The position numbers and the translations under genes are program-made. 64,000 bases of DNA from Angiostrongylus vasorum (Eukaryota > Nematoda > Chromadorea > Rhabditida > Metastrongylidae). Of this stretch, positions 46,946 to 58,200 are shown one piece after another (positions within the stretch are counted from its first letter, which is position 1; each line of letters opens with the position of its first letter). The DNA lies in the NCBI GenBank assembly GCA_018806985.1, contig JADANN010000334.1:62001-126000 (forward strand). Reading direction: 5' to 3'. The notes under the pieces were generated by a model. The model was not told the DNA's origin. It made no database searches and was given only the letters and a program-made list of their open reading frames with translations.

Positions 46946-48943
46946 AATAAAAATAATAAGATAAATATCATTGATTGAAGGGCACGAAACTGGATCTGTA
47001 TGCCTCGACTCACCTATGTCATCTGTTATCCTATTAATCGCTGAATAACTTAAATAGAAACTTAGAAGGTGTGTATTGTATTATTCCATGTTGTGCGCCT
47101 GAGATTCTCGTGCGTTTCGCTTTCTCGTCACGAGGAACATGACAGTTTGCTAGTATGCCGTCCATTTTCAGAGTTTCTAGGCAGAATGAGGCAAATATAG
47201 CTCACTATTCTATTGCTTGAACATAGTTTTGCTCTTAGATGAGTTATGGGTAGAAATATAGAACCTTTCTTCGTGGATTACTCTTCTGGAGATTTAAACT
47301 CCCGCTGTACCTCACAGTTCGATACCAAAAACACCAGCCAACAACCACGTGGAGGTGAACCATCCGGGACATATCAGGTGCCAACGCAACTGGTTTTTAT
47401 CAATAACGAAGTTCATCCAGTTTAGTGATCTTACTCCTCTATGAGCCCATTTCAGTGTCGTGAGCTCTATATGACTACGTTGAATATATTATTTGTCAGT
47501 CGTTTTTCATCTATTGTGTTGGGCCCATCCGGAACGTAAAAACTACTGGTCTTTTGTCAACACATATTGATCAATGTGTAGAAGCTTTCTACACAGCTGC
47601 ATTCATTAACGTTATACTACCGCTGTGTCATGTCCACAAAACATTTGTACCCAGTTTAGGCAATCCCTCAAGAGGGATAACATAGCCAACCAAACAAAGG
47701 ACAGTGTTTGAAAGACTTAGAAACACTCTACATCAGGCCATCATCTACGTCATCTACACGTTTGCTCATTCTCTTGTTTGACTAGGAATGAAAGCAGCCC
47801 TTTCAAAATCTGAGCTGCGCTGCGAAATCTATGTCGTCGTTGAAAATCTGGTTGTACATGCACTAAAAACAAAGAATAGGAAGGACTCGAGAAGAAAATG
47901 CTTTCAAGGAAGAAAAATCAATGAAGAGAGAGCCCGATAACTTCAACGTCGTTCCCGAAAAACACATGCAAGTGTCTGAAGATGTTGTTTTCGCTTTGTT
48001 CTTGGTACCATTTCCAGGCCAATAAGCACTTATCAGGTTGCGTCAAGCTGGTGAATGAAATTGAATAGTGGAAGAATGAAACGCATTCAACGGTCTGCAC
48101 GAATTTTTTAAAACAAGCCAGCTATTAATCTAAAACAAGTGAAAGAAGGTGCTTGGGAACGTTCCGTTATCAGTATGAAGTAAAGGCTAAAAACCCCCTA
48201 CATGACCCTACAGGGGTTAGAATTTGCTCAATGATTGACTTTCGGATAGAAATGTCGTTTATATCGCAATTCAACACTAAGGACTTTTTTTCAAAACAAT
48301 GGTTTCCCTGATGCATTGTGAATTACGGGCTGTTCAGTGAAGCGAGATTGGCATCAAGGTAAAACGTCACTGAAAGTTCAGTAAGAAAGAAAGCACTTCT
48401 CTACAAGCTAGGTATGGTCCCTTAACTAAAGGTGTTAACTTTCTTTTAACTGATTATCGTACATTTATTGACTTTTCTTCTTTTTATTTGGTTTTAGCCA
48501 CTTAGATCTCAAAGTGTTGAGGATTGGTGCTTAATACCTATTCTTTTCGCAGTTCATTAACAATATAGTCGTTATCATTCGGTCACACATTTGACTTGCA
48601 CATTTTTGAAATCAACTCATGCCGGTCTACGTGACTCCATAGCAAATCGCTCCACCCTCTCCAGTCATACTTTTTGCTCCTTTTTCTATGTATTTTGCTA
48701 GTGCCTTCTCTAGTTTTTATTTACCACCTATCCTTTAAGTTCTTTTATTTCCTTGCCATACACATACTGAGGAGCACCTCCAAAATTGTGATATCTTGGA
48801 AGAAAGCGCTGGAGTCGCACACTCCACCGATGATTTCTCGGACTCCTTCTGTGTTTTATCTACGAAATCTCTCTTTATCAAATTCATGAGCTCAAATGAG
48901 GTTGCTACCAAAAGAAGTTAAAAGTAAATTCCTCTTCGTTTAG
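46946..48943. other. Mostly unassigned; eroded RTE 5' module at 47240-47370
   Basis: On the minus strand about 47365-47255, GAGGTACAGCGGGAG and neighbouring bases match the RTE 5' module. The rest shows nothing I can support. Confidence 0.35.
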
Positions 48944-49048
48944 TTGGTTTCAAATCCATTTACGGGCTGGACAAGAAATTACGTCTTGTCCACTCCAGAA
49001 GGTCAGAATTTCGTCTTAATAGCATCTTGTTCGCAAGATTTGTATATT
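48944..49048 (+). CDS. Orphan WD40-like exon
   Basis: Acceptor CGTTTAG and donor ATT|GTAATG bound a 35-codon phase-0 stretch. It contains TPEGQNFVLIASCSQDLYI, which reads like the end of a WD40 blade (...LIASCSQDxxIRxW, as in Elongator subunit 2). The next blade residues would come from a later exon, and I could not find any. It may be one exon of a gene broken by repeats, a pseudogene piece, or chance. Confidence 0.3.
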
Positions 49049-49123
49049 GTAATGATTTCCATTTTTGTGAGTAAGACTCAATGCGAGCCGAGAAATCAAA
49101 CCAAAACTAACATATGGTTATCG

Positions 49124-49402
49124 AGCATGTGTAACGCAGTGGTTAGGGTATTCTGAACTGCAAGGCTTACTGGTTGGATGGTACGCCCGAACTCACTAAA
49201 AATTTCATCCTTCTGGAGTTTTTCAGATTGGTATCTGACTTGTCTGGGAGGATAGCAGTGTTGTTTATGATACATTGGTGAGCCAATGGAAGTCATTGTA
49301 TGTGCTGAGCAGATATCCTTTCATTCTCCTTCACAATGCTTGGTGAATTTGAACGGGTGGCGAATCTCCTAGGGATTGATCAACATCGAAAACTTCATCT
49401 TT
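49124..49402 (+). repeat. SINE-A copy, diverged
   Basis: Box A GTAACGCAGTGGTT; TTGTCTGGGAGGATAGCAG in the body; tail CATCTTTTG. Confidence 0.65.
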
Positions 49403-51002
49403 TGTTTCTTTTTTCCCGTGGAAATTACTAAACATAGTTAATGCTTGGTGAATAATGTGAACATGTATTTCAAAACATGGCACCTGAATGAGTGCGCAGG
49501 GTAGGTTGTGAGCCCATTAGATCAGCATTCCTGCTCAGTGGGGTCCAGAAATATTCCGTTATGTATCACCAGAACACTATTCAAGGCGCTCCTTGAGAAG
49601 CTGTTATCGCCATTCCTTTTCTTAATCAATAGAATTTTGTGAGAAGTATAGTTACATGCGCCTAGTTCTCTCACATTCATTCATTATTGTGACACCGACT
49701 ATGGAAGCTAAACCACAATTACATCTATACAAGGGTTTTCCAATGATTTTACCATGCTATAAGAGTGAAAAGGTGTCTTATAATGTGGAACTGAAGTGTT
49801 AATTCACAGCAAAAAATCTCCATATCCTCCTCGGTGACAATGTCTCTGTGGTGGGTACTATCTTTCTCTGCATGACGTAATGAACGACAGCAGAGGAAAC
49901 TCAGTTAGTTGAAACCCATCGATCTTCCTTTGTATGCGTGGAAACCGGCTTAACTTTGTGATTATAACGTTCATGTCTAGTGTTATATTTGTATTTGTGT
50001 GTCCAGGTTATCATTCATAGGCACATACATATGACCTCAGCGATTGTAATCTTTAATCTTCATTCCCTTTGCAATCGGATGGTTAAAGAGAAAGGCAATA
50101 AACTCTGTTCTTTTTACGTGAGGTATTTGCCGAGTTGGTTTAGCTCGTCTAAAGGATAAAAAGCGCGTGTACTTTAGTTTATGGTCTTAGCAAAGAACTT
50201 TGCCTTGGCTTTCCTGCCGTGTAGTTTCTATTCTGTAAAGAGTGTATTTGCTACGTGGCTTCGTCCAGCAGTGGTCGTAATTATGTGTAACGTGTCCGCC
50301 GATCTTCGATTTGCGTGAAACAAGTTGTTCATAACATCATTCCTACTGCATCTCCATTAATCTGACCACATTTTATCCGGTTTACATAGCGTCCACGTTT
50401 CTGAAGAAGTCATTAAGTCAAATTAGTTATAATTATAGATTTATTAGTGGAGGGACAGTCTGATCTTCTTTTTTTCCACCACGTCAGTACTCTCGCTTTC
50501 AAGCTCGCTTGCTTTAACCTGTAGGTAAGTCGTTAATCGTGTCATCTAACCCAACAAGACATACAAAGCCGAGATCTTATCGTCTTGAAGCATGCAGGAG
50601 AAGTCCTTCCATAAGCATTGATTTCTTTGCTTTTATGCAAGTACCCGATATTTCCACACGCGTAATTGAAACCGGTCAGCTCTCTCTTCAGCTCGCTGAT
50701 GTTTGGTATTATTAGATCACTGTTGTTAGCAAAGTAAAAATTATGTTCGGTTGTCAACTTTCACCGTCACGTCCCACACCAGTTCTCCCATGGCCTTTAT
50801 TCATGAATGGCACCCATTGTTTTTGCTGATATAGTATCGCATCTCAATGTTAATGATGGTTGTATTGTAAATTATGGCTTTCGAATCGCTCTATAGTCCA
50901 TGAAAGTCCTTTGTTTTGAAGATAGGGAATCCCTTATTTTTTTTGCCAAAGTTCTAGTTCCCATTTTTATGTCGAACGCCGTTATAAATGCCGACAAGTC
51001 AT
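49403..51002. other. No feature recognised
   Basis: A 71-codon minus frame (50757-50542) has no recognisable domain. Confidence 0.4.
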
Positions 51003-51287
51003 AAAATAAAGGATAAGGAATAAAGCTCTCGCCGTTGATCAATCCCCGAAAGATTCGGCATTCATCCGACTTCATTAAGCATCGTTAGAAGTGAGTGAAT
51101 GCATATCTGGCCAATACGATGACTTGCGGTGGCCTACTGATGTATAGAATCGGTGTTGTTATCCTCTAAGATAAATCTATTACCGATTTTTCGACCTCAG
51201 AACGACAGAAAACTTGGTGACCTTGAGGGTGCAGGGTCGATCCAATGTGTATTACAGGGCGCCTCTAACCACTGCGCCATACGCGCC
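51003..51287 (-). repeat. SINE-A copy, full length
   Basis: Minus-strand head GTATGGCGCAGTGGTTAGAG near 51283; tail TTATTCCTTATCCTTTATTT at the left end. Confidence 0.75.
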
Positions 51288-52673
51288 GACAAGTCGTACT
51301 ATCACGAAACGTCAATGAGTTTTACAACCGTATGAATTTAACCTTGCCACTTTGCCAGGATATACTGAACCATTTTCGAAAACATTAGTTACGCAAATAC
51401 TCAATTCTGTTGATGCACTTCATGGTTAAAGCGGATAAAGAGCCTGTGGGAAACACAGAAGCAGATTACTTGATGGACGTCGCTGCCGTGTCGGTCTGGG
51501 TATATATAGCTTCAGCCAGCTGGCATTTCTACTATCTCTTTTTAAAGACGTGATTTATCGCTTCTTTACACCACTTTGAGAGAGTGTTTATCTGCAGGCA
51601 GTTCGGAATGTGGAATAGGATATTTTTTTTGTAAAAAGAAGGGACTCCGAACCGTTTTAATTCACAGCTGTTTGATTCTATAATTCGGGTTGATAAGCCG
51701 CACTGAATGTTGTCCATATACACACAAGCATACCCACGTAATCCTGTATAGCATACACGCATCCAAGAGGCATACTCCATTCCTGTAGAAGAATGAAGAA
51801 CTGTAGGGTGTAAATCGACTTGCCTCTTAGAGAAAATGTTATAAGTAGAAAATTACTGTTTGTCAGAGTTCAACACCCTATCTACTACGTGAGGACAGTC
51901 GGGAAACGTAGCCTAGCGATTATCCATTTCGACATTCGTCGTGTGAAAAAAATCTGTCGGCTAAGGTGTTCTCGATAAATCATATAGATTAACAGTGTGC
52001 AATAAGTAACCATTGGTAGTACTGGATGTAAGTAGTGTAGTGGTCCCTGTGAACTTTGAAATAATTAACGTTGTCACGTTCATCCAATCAACAGTTCGTA
52101 AGAAAAAATCGCTAGTCGGAGAGCATCTCAAGGCTATGTGAAATTAGTTCAGCTCATTGAGAAAAATGTGTATAACATAGGACTGTAATGGGTAGAGGAC
52201 GAGAAATCAAACGATAAAAACTTATCAGCATAAGGTGGTCGCCTTGAATCACGCGTTACCAATCTCGTTCTAGGTTTGTTAAAACAAGTGGATCACTCTT
52301 TTTATCTAATTAAACATCCGTAACAAGCTGGAATCATACATATCGATCATAGCTTTGGTGGTGGTAGATAATCCACTTTTCTTTCACACTTTCGTAAAGG
52401 CTTTATCGATGGTTTCTTCTGTTTCAGGTAGGTTCCCGCTAGAAAGATCCTAAAACTCCACTGTTCTATTTGAATGTGGTATTCTCAGAAAAATTTCCAT
52501 GCTTTTTTTCTTGTCGTATCCTTCACTTTTGCTTCTAAAGTGCATCACACGCAGTGAACGATTTTTGATTATTATCTGTTTTTAAATGAGAAGGAGTGCG
52601 ATTGCACAACGTGTGTGGGTAAGTTTTTACTAAAGAAGTCCTATGAAAGTCAGTGAATTCTGAACTCCGTTGA
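51288..52673. other. No feature recognised
   Basis: An 82-codon minus frame (51780-51532) is Cys- and Tyr-rich but has no domain I know. Confidence 0.35.
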
Positions 52674-52970
52674 AAGATAAAGGACAAAGCGTTCAGCGTT
52701 GAACCAATCCTTGCTGTGGGATGTACTGTCGCATTCGACTTCAAGTCGTTTGAGTTGACTAAATAGGTATCTGGCCTGCACATTGACTTACGGTGGCCCA
52801 CCGATGTACGTGGTCAGTGCTGCTAACCTCTCAGATAACTCTTTCGTACCAATTTTCGAAGCTGGAAGGATGGAAGTCTTGGTGAGTTCGGAGTTCGGGC
52901 GTAGGATCAAATCAGTGACCGATCCAGTGAACACTGAGGGTACTCGTAACTATTGCGTTACCCAAAACCT
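52674..52970 (-). repeat. SINE-A copy, diverged
   Basis: Tail GTCCTTTATCTTT at the left; head GTAACGCAATAGTT near 52960 on the minus strand. Confidence 0.6.
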
Positions 52971-53099
52971 CCTGAACCATTGTACACGTTTGAACTATCG
53001 TGCGTGGATTATTTTTCTCAGCACTCAGGTCTTCCGTCTCCTAGAATCGACCTCTACAGAGCCATACGGATGAGAGCTGTAAATAATAGTTGGATACTT

Positions 53100-53450
53100 G
53101 GATAGTTTAATCGCCCGTCCTCACTGGTTGCGCGGGCTCCAGCATAATCTCCATTTTTCATGGAGTTTTGCTGGTTTTGCCGTTAGTGGTTCCCTGGAGT
53201 CTCGAAGTCAGCCTGGTGAAAGTCGCAGTCCTTATGGATCAGAGGGAGGTTTGCCACCGATGCGACAAGTATGATACCAAGACAGAGAGTCGATCCTGGT
53301 ATTGCTTTACTCTTAGCTAGGATGCCTAGTGGAAACGCCCGATTTCTTCTTAGATTGAGAGACCGTGCTGGATGGATGGATGAAACCGCTCGATGTACCT
53401 CGCAGTCCAACACCCTAGGGAACACCTCCCAGCCACATTGAGATAAGCAT
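53100..53450 (-). repeat. Solo RTE 5' module
   Basis: On the minus strand GGGAGGTGTTCCCTAGG near 53430, then the shared body, ending GCAACCAGTGAGGACGGGC at about 53115 and followed by two TATCCAAG units. Confidence 0.65.
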
Positions 53451-54036
53451 GAAATATAAGCGTCAAAACTCAGCGCTGGACAAATTTGCGACTCCAAACA
53501 TTGATTTCAATGTTTGCGGAACAGAATATGATTTATGCTGCCAATCTTAATGTATGAGTCTCAGAAATGTGTTAGATGCAATGCATTTGTTGCTAAAATA
53601 TTAGCCGCTTTCAACTTTAAACCAATATATTTTAGCTCAGGGTGAACTTTACTAGCTGATTTAAAAGAGTTATAGGAATACGCAGATCGTTATCTCCAAA
53701 CGCAATTTTCCTGTCGTACACACATGAAATGCTGATTTATTGAAGCTCACTGGGTGGACCATCTTTCTTTCACACCTGAGCGTTTAAGGCTTGCTTTTCA
53801 AGTTCTATAGCCCTTAAGTACTCTAATTGTTGAAAAATTATCAGCCGTTGCAGTTATCGAATACTCACTTCACTTTGTCGACTATGTGTTGATTAATTCC
53901 ACTTATTTAATGAGGAAGTTCCATACGAGTAATAAATCCCACGACCGACTTTCTATTAAACTCGGCATTGATCAAATAATTCTTCGTATTCTTGTTGAGC
54001 AAACACGAGGTGTTATGTTTATTCTTTATTCACGAA

Positions 54037-54079
54037 CAAGCTGACGTTTCGGCGGATTTCGCCTTCCTCAGAGGCTGGA
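54037..54079 (-). ncRNA. Hammerhead-like motif, PLE copy 3 left arm
   Basis: CTGAGGA, A, GGCG-AAATC-CGCC, GAAAC, GTC, AGCTTG on the minus strand. The stem I 5' strand is AGCCT instead of AGGCT, so stem I is weaker than in the right arm. Confidence 0.5.
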
Positions 54080-54744
54080 AAAGTCAAGTTCACAGCAGTC
54101 TATTCGGCCAAACACCTCCATAACCAAACAGAGAAAACGATGAACCAAGATTTCAATCACATTGAACACAGCTTCTGCACACTCACCGCTTTTCTATGAG
54201 GCTTCCACTGAGTATGTCGCGTGGAGACCAACCGCACAGAATCCACATGGAAGCGTAATGTGCCCCTCCTGTCATGAACGGGTAGACCACTCTGTGTCCA
54301 TATAAAAAGAACACCTAGTTGGTAAACGTAAACCAAATACCCCACTAGGCACGCACAGGGATCCAGGGACATAACGCGGAGGACTTTGAAGTACAGGTCA
54401 CGAACCTCGCACGGGAATCGCGAGACACAAGCGCGCAAACTCTCGAGGCGTTCTGGATCAATTCCAGAAATCCGAAAATGAACCGCAGGGAAGAATGCTT
54501 CATTATCACGCGTGATATTGGGCAATATATAAGCCTATTATTCTGATGGGAGGGACACATTACGCTTCCATGTGAATCCTGTGCGGTTGGTCTCCACGCG
54601 ACATACTCAGTGGAAGACTCATAGAAAGCGGTTAGTGTGCAACTAGAAGCTATTCTGTGTTCAATGTGATCGAGATCTAGGTTTAGCGTTTTCTTTGTCT
54701 GGTTATGGAGGTGTTTGAACGAATAGATTGCTGTCAACTTGACC

Positions 54745-54792
54745 TTTCCAGGCTCTGAGGAAGGCGAAATCCGCCGAAACGTCAGCTTGTTC
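54745..54792 (+). ncRNA. Hammerhead-ribozyme-like motif, PLE copy 3 right arm (best copy)
   Basis: CAGGCT pairs with AGCTTG to give a 6-bp stem I. CTGAGGA fits the core CUGANGA. GGCG/CGCC gives a 4-bp stem II with loop AAATC, and GAAA follows. CGTC gives a minimal stem III and a GUC cleavage triplet. One extra A lies between the core and stem II, as in the other readable copies. Confidence 0.6.
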
Positions 54793-55126
54793 GTGAATAA
54801 AGAATAAAAATAATACCTCGCTTGCTCACCAAGAATACGAAGAATTCCATACGAGTGTTAGATTTTCGTCGACGCTGCACTTTTCTTTCGGCATTACATG
54901 AGATCCATGAATTCTCATCTGGTCTTATCTTGTAACTGCATTTTATTTCTTTCTAGTTTGGTCTGTTTTTTTTGAGAAATAATTTCCATAGTTTTTTGAA
55001 GGACTAATATGGTTGTGCCAATATGTGCTAGATCATAGCGCCAACATATGAACCAGTCCCTTGGAAACCATCGTTACTTCATATTTTTTCTGGCTTCGCT
55101 GAATGTCGCAGTTTCCTCAATTTTAC

Positions 55127-55133
55127 TTTCAGG
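55127..55133 (+). promoter_or_regulatory. Splice acceptor directly before an ATG (candidate spliced-leader site)
   Basis: TTTACTTTCAG ends one base before ATG at 55134. In nematodes such an acceptor without an upstream exon is typical of SL1 addition. A cis-spliced 5' UTR intron would look the same. Confidence 0.4.
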
Positions 55134-55228
55134 ATGAGATTTGTGTGTACAACACACGTAATAAAGCGCTTATGTTTCCAATCACGTCACGCTCACAGTG
55201 CTCCCAAGGTCAAGGAATTCAAAAAAAG
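55134..55228 (+). CDS. pyc-1: Pyruvate carboxylase first exon (targeting peptide), frame uncertain
   Basis: From ATG 55134 the frame reads [18 protein letters not shown] then [13 protein letters not shown]. It is basic with no acidic residue until near its end, as expected of a mitochondrial presequence. It ends in a run of seven A at phase 2, whereas the next exon needs phase 0. From ATG 55172 a different frame ends at phase 0 but has no targeting character. Confidence 0.5.
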
Positions 55229-58200
55229 GTGAGAGCGCTGAGTTGGTTGAATTACAGTTTTCGTCGGAATCATCCATGAGGATTGATGTGATATTCCTTT
55301 GTTTTCTTCAACGTAGTTAGTTTTAGTCATAGTGTGCATCAATTTAGATATTTGACGTTGAGATTAATAAAATACGCACAAAATGCATTGGTTTCAATGG
55401 ATGCGTGGGGTATCGGATCGGACAGTGTGCATTGATCTCAACACAGTTCCTTTTTCAGATTTTTAGACAAACTTAGCAACACCGAGTTTACTTGCTGATT
55501 TCTTTGCTTTCTTTTGCCAAGTTGACGGCTTATCCCAACAACGACGCTGTGTTAGATGCGGCATCTGAAAAGCTGTTTCTTACACTTAATAATTTACGAA
55601 AACCTTAATTTGAAAGGAAAATTATGCATTGAGAAGATATAGGGTAAAGCATTTGGCATTGGTCAGACCACACAGGAAGCTAAGCATCGCCAGAGGTGAT
55701 TGAAGACGGTTTGATGAATCCGAACGCGGCGTCAAACCAACGTCCAGGTGTACGTCGTTGCAAGACATCTTTAGGCACTGCGCTGCATGCGTCATCCTAG
55801 AACATTCGAAATTGTTATCCAATCTTACTTGATGTTTTTGTTACTTTGGATTGTCTTTTGTGAAACTATTGGTGAAAAACGACTCAATATATGTATTAGG
55901 TCATTTAAACTTCATGGAGCACTACTGCCTATGTGGTGATTTTATAGGTGATGGTAGCAAATCGAGGTGAAATATCAATACGTGTATTTCGTGCCTTAAC
56001 TGAATTGAACATAACATCGGTCGCTATTTACAGTGAACAGGTGTGCTCATTTGAGATTATTTCTTCATTTACGTATTTATTTCTTTATTTGGGGCATGCT
56101 TTGTCTTCTTATCCGAATCGCTTACTAAGTTATTTCCTAGTCTATCATTGTACTACAGCTGGAAAACATATGTACGCAGCCCTTAGGTTTTTAAAAAAAA
56201 GTGTTGTTACAATAAGGAAGAGCGGGTGATCACTGGATCAAAATGGAAATGTTTTCCGTACCCATAAACATCAAAGCCCATTTATTCATTGTATCCTTTT
56301 TCTTAATACTTGGATACTTGTACGGCCCGTCCTCGCTAGTTGTGCGAGCCCCAGCATAATCCCCATTTTTTTGGAGAGTTACTGGTTTACCCATTGTGCT
56401 TCCCCAGAATCCCGAAATTAGCCTGGCCAAAGTCTGCCTCAGGTCGTCACCACCACAGCAGTCGTAGTCCCTATGGATCAGAGGGAGATTTGCCACCGTG
56501 CGACTAGTATGATACCAGGACAGTGGTCGATCCTGGTGTTGTTTACTCTTAGCTAGGCTTCCTAGTGGAAAAGCCGAACTCCTTCTGTTTGGAAGACCCT
56601 GCCGGGGGAATGAATCCCCCCGCTGTACATCGCAGTCCGACACCGAAGAACGCCTACCAGCCACGATGAGGTGGGAAATCGTTGGGACTTTTTCTTAATA
56701 ATAATAATCTATACAGCAAAGGTGGCAGTGGGGCTAAGCTTTGCTGCATTCTACTATACGAGACATGTAATTAAAATATTCACAAAGCCGTACCTCAAAT
56801 TTAGGTAATTTCACATATACATGGTGATTCTTATATACCAACTGGAGTGGGAATGATTACTATAAAGGTTGCGAGTCTTTCTCTGCCAGTGATATTAATA
56901 TACAAAGAGATGACAGAGCGCCTTTCAGTCACCTGCGAACTAAGCTCATGAGCTGGTGTTTTAATACAAGACAATATGGGGCAATCTGGTCCAAAATATT
57001 GTTCGCAGCTGTTTCCATGATCTGTGGAAACTCTTTATCCATTTATTTGTCGTTAATAAAGCAAAGGGAAATCATATTAAGGACAAGCACTCGATGCATA
57101 GACTAAAGGCTGATGAAGCATATTTGGTCGGTAAAGGACTACCACCAGTTGCAGCGTATCTCGCCATTGATCAAATAATTGACACTGCACTTAAGGTACC
57201 TGCAGTTTTTTTTGACACTTCTGAGACAAAGTATTCGCTGAAATCTTTCCTGACCGCTTTATTATATCTTGCAGCATGACATCGACGCTATTCATCCAGG
57301 TTACGGCTTCCTGTCGGAACGCTACGATTTTGCTCAAGCATGCATTGACGCTGGAATTACTTTCATTGGCCCCAGTCCAGAAGTAATGGCTCGGATGGGA
57401 GATAAGGTATTTTGAGGACAACTGCACTCAATACAAATGCCGGAACAATAGTGCAAACTTATGTGACTGATGTTTGCTCAGATCAGACTATATTATTGCG
57501 TTCTTAAGAAATTAATACTAACAACACTTAATCTATTGATACTCATCAATGTTGTGGAGAAAAAAATATTATTCTGTAACTAGTTCAAGGAGAAAAAAGT
57601 GCTATTTACTTCTAATGATTTCCTTCATCTGCTTGAACTCATTAATTTTTTTTAATACAGAGAGTAAGCTGAGAAGATCTGTTTAGAGTTTACTGCCATG
57701 GATACCGTTGAGTCACTTCTCTAGGTTTAAGTGATGGTTTATGAGCTGTTTTATCACCAGTGCAATATTTTTAACTCCATTAAATCGCAACACCACATTT
57801 ATTTTGCCCGACAGATAATAAATTTCGATTACTTCATAGCTACGCGCTTTCTCCACTGTTCGTTTTTAGCAGACCGTCGTCGAGAAAAGAGAAGAATATG
57901 AATCCAGATGTAGATGAATTTAAAAAATTGAGAATACCGCATAATTAGAGAACCGGTATTGAATCGTCTGTTCGGAGTAATTTTGCGAATCACAATAACT
58001 CTCTTACGATGGTAAGAACTTAACATAATTGTTTTTTATTCTAAATGTGGTTTCTGGGTAATGCTACTTACTGGCCGTCGAACGGGGATGTATAGTAGGA
58101 GTTTATGCCCACTCTTCCCTGCAGAGTCTCGCAAGCCAAGGAGGTTAACGTTTAAACTCAGCTCAGAGTAAACTAGTGCCAGGAATCACTTTCGTGATGG

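Larger units (their letters stand above)
53945..54850. mobile_element. PLE-derived snap-back element, copy 3 (distinct subfamily)
   Basis: Left arm 53975-54272 and right arm 54549-54848 are inverted copies that share little sequence with copies 1-2 outside the conserved ends. They enclose a broken GIY-YIG tail on the plus strand (54295-54546), readable as VGKRKPNTPLGTHRD and LEAFWINSRNPKMNRREE. There is no reverse transcriptase. Both arms carry a hammerhead-like motif. Confidence 0.7.

Noticed and set aside
54157..54737. Two minus frames of 122 and 130 codons
   Set aside because: Antisense to the broken GIY-YIG tail and right arm of PLE copy 3; no domain.
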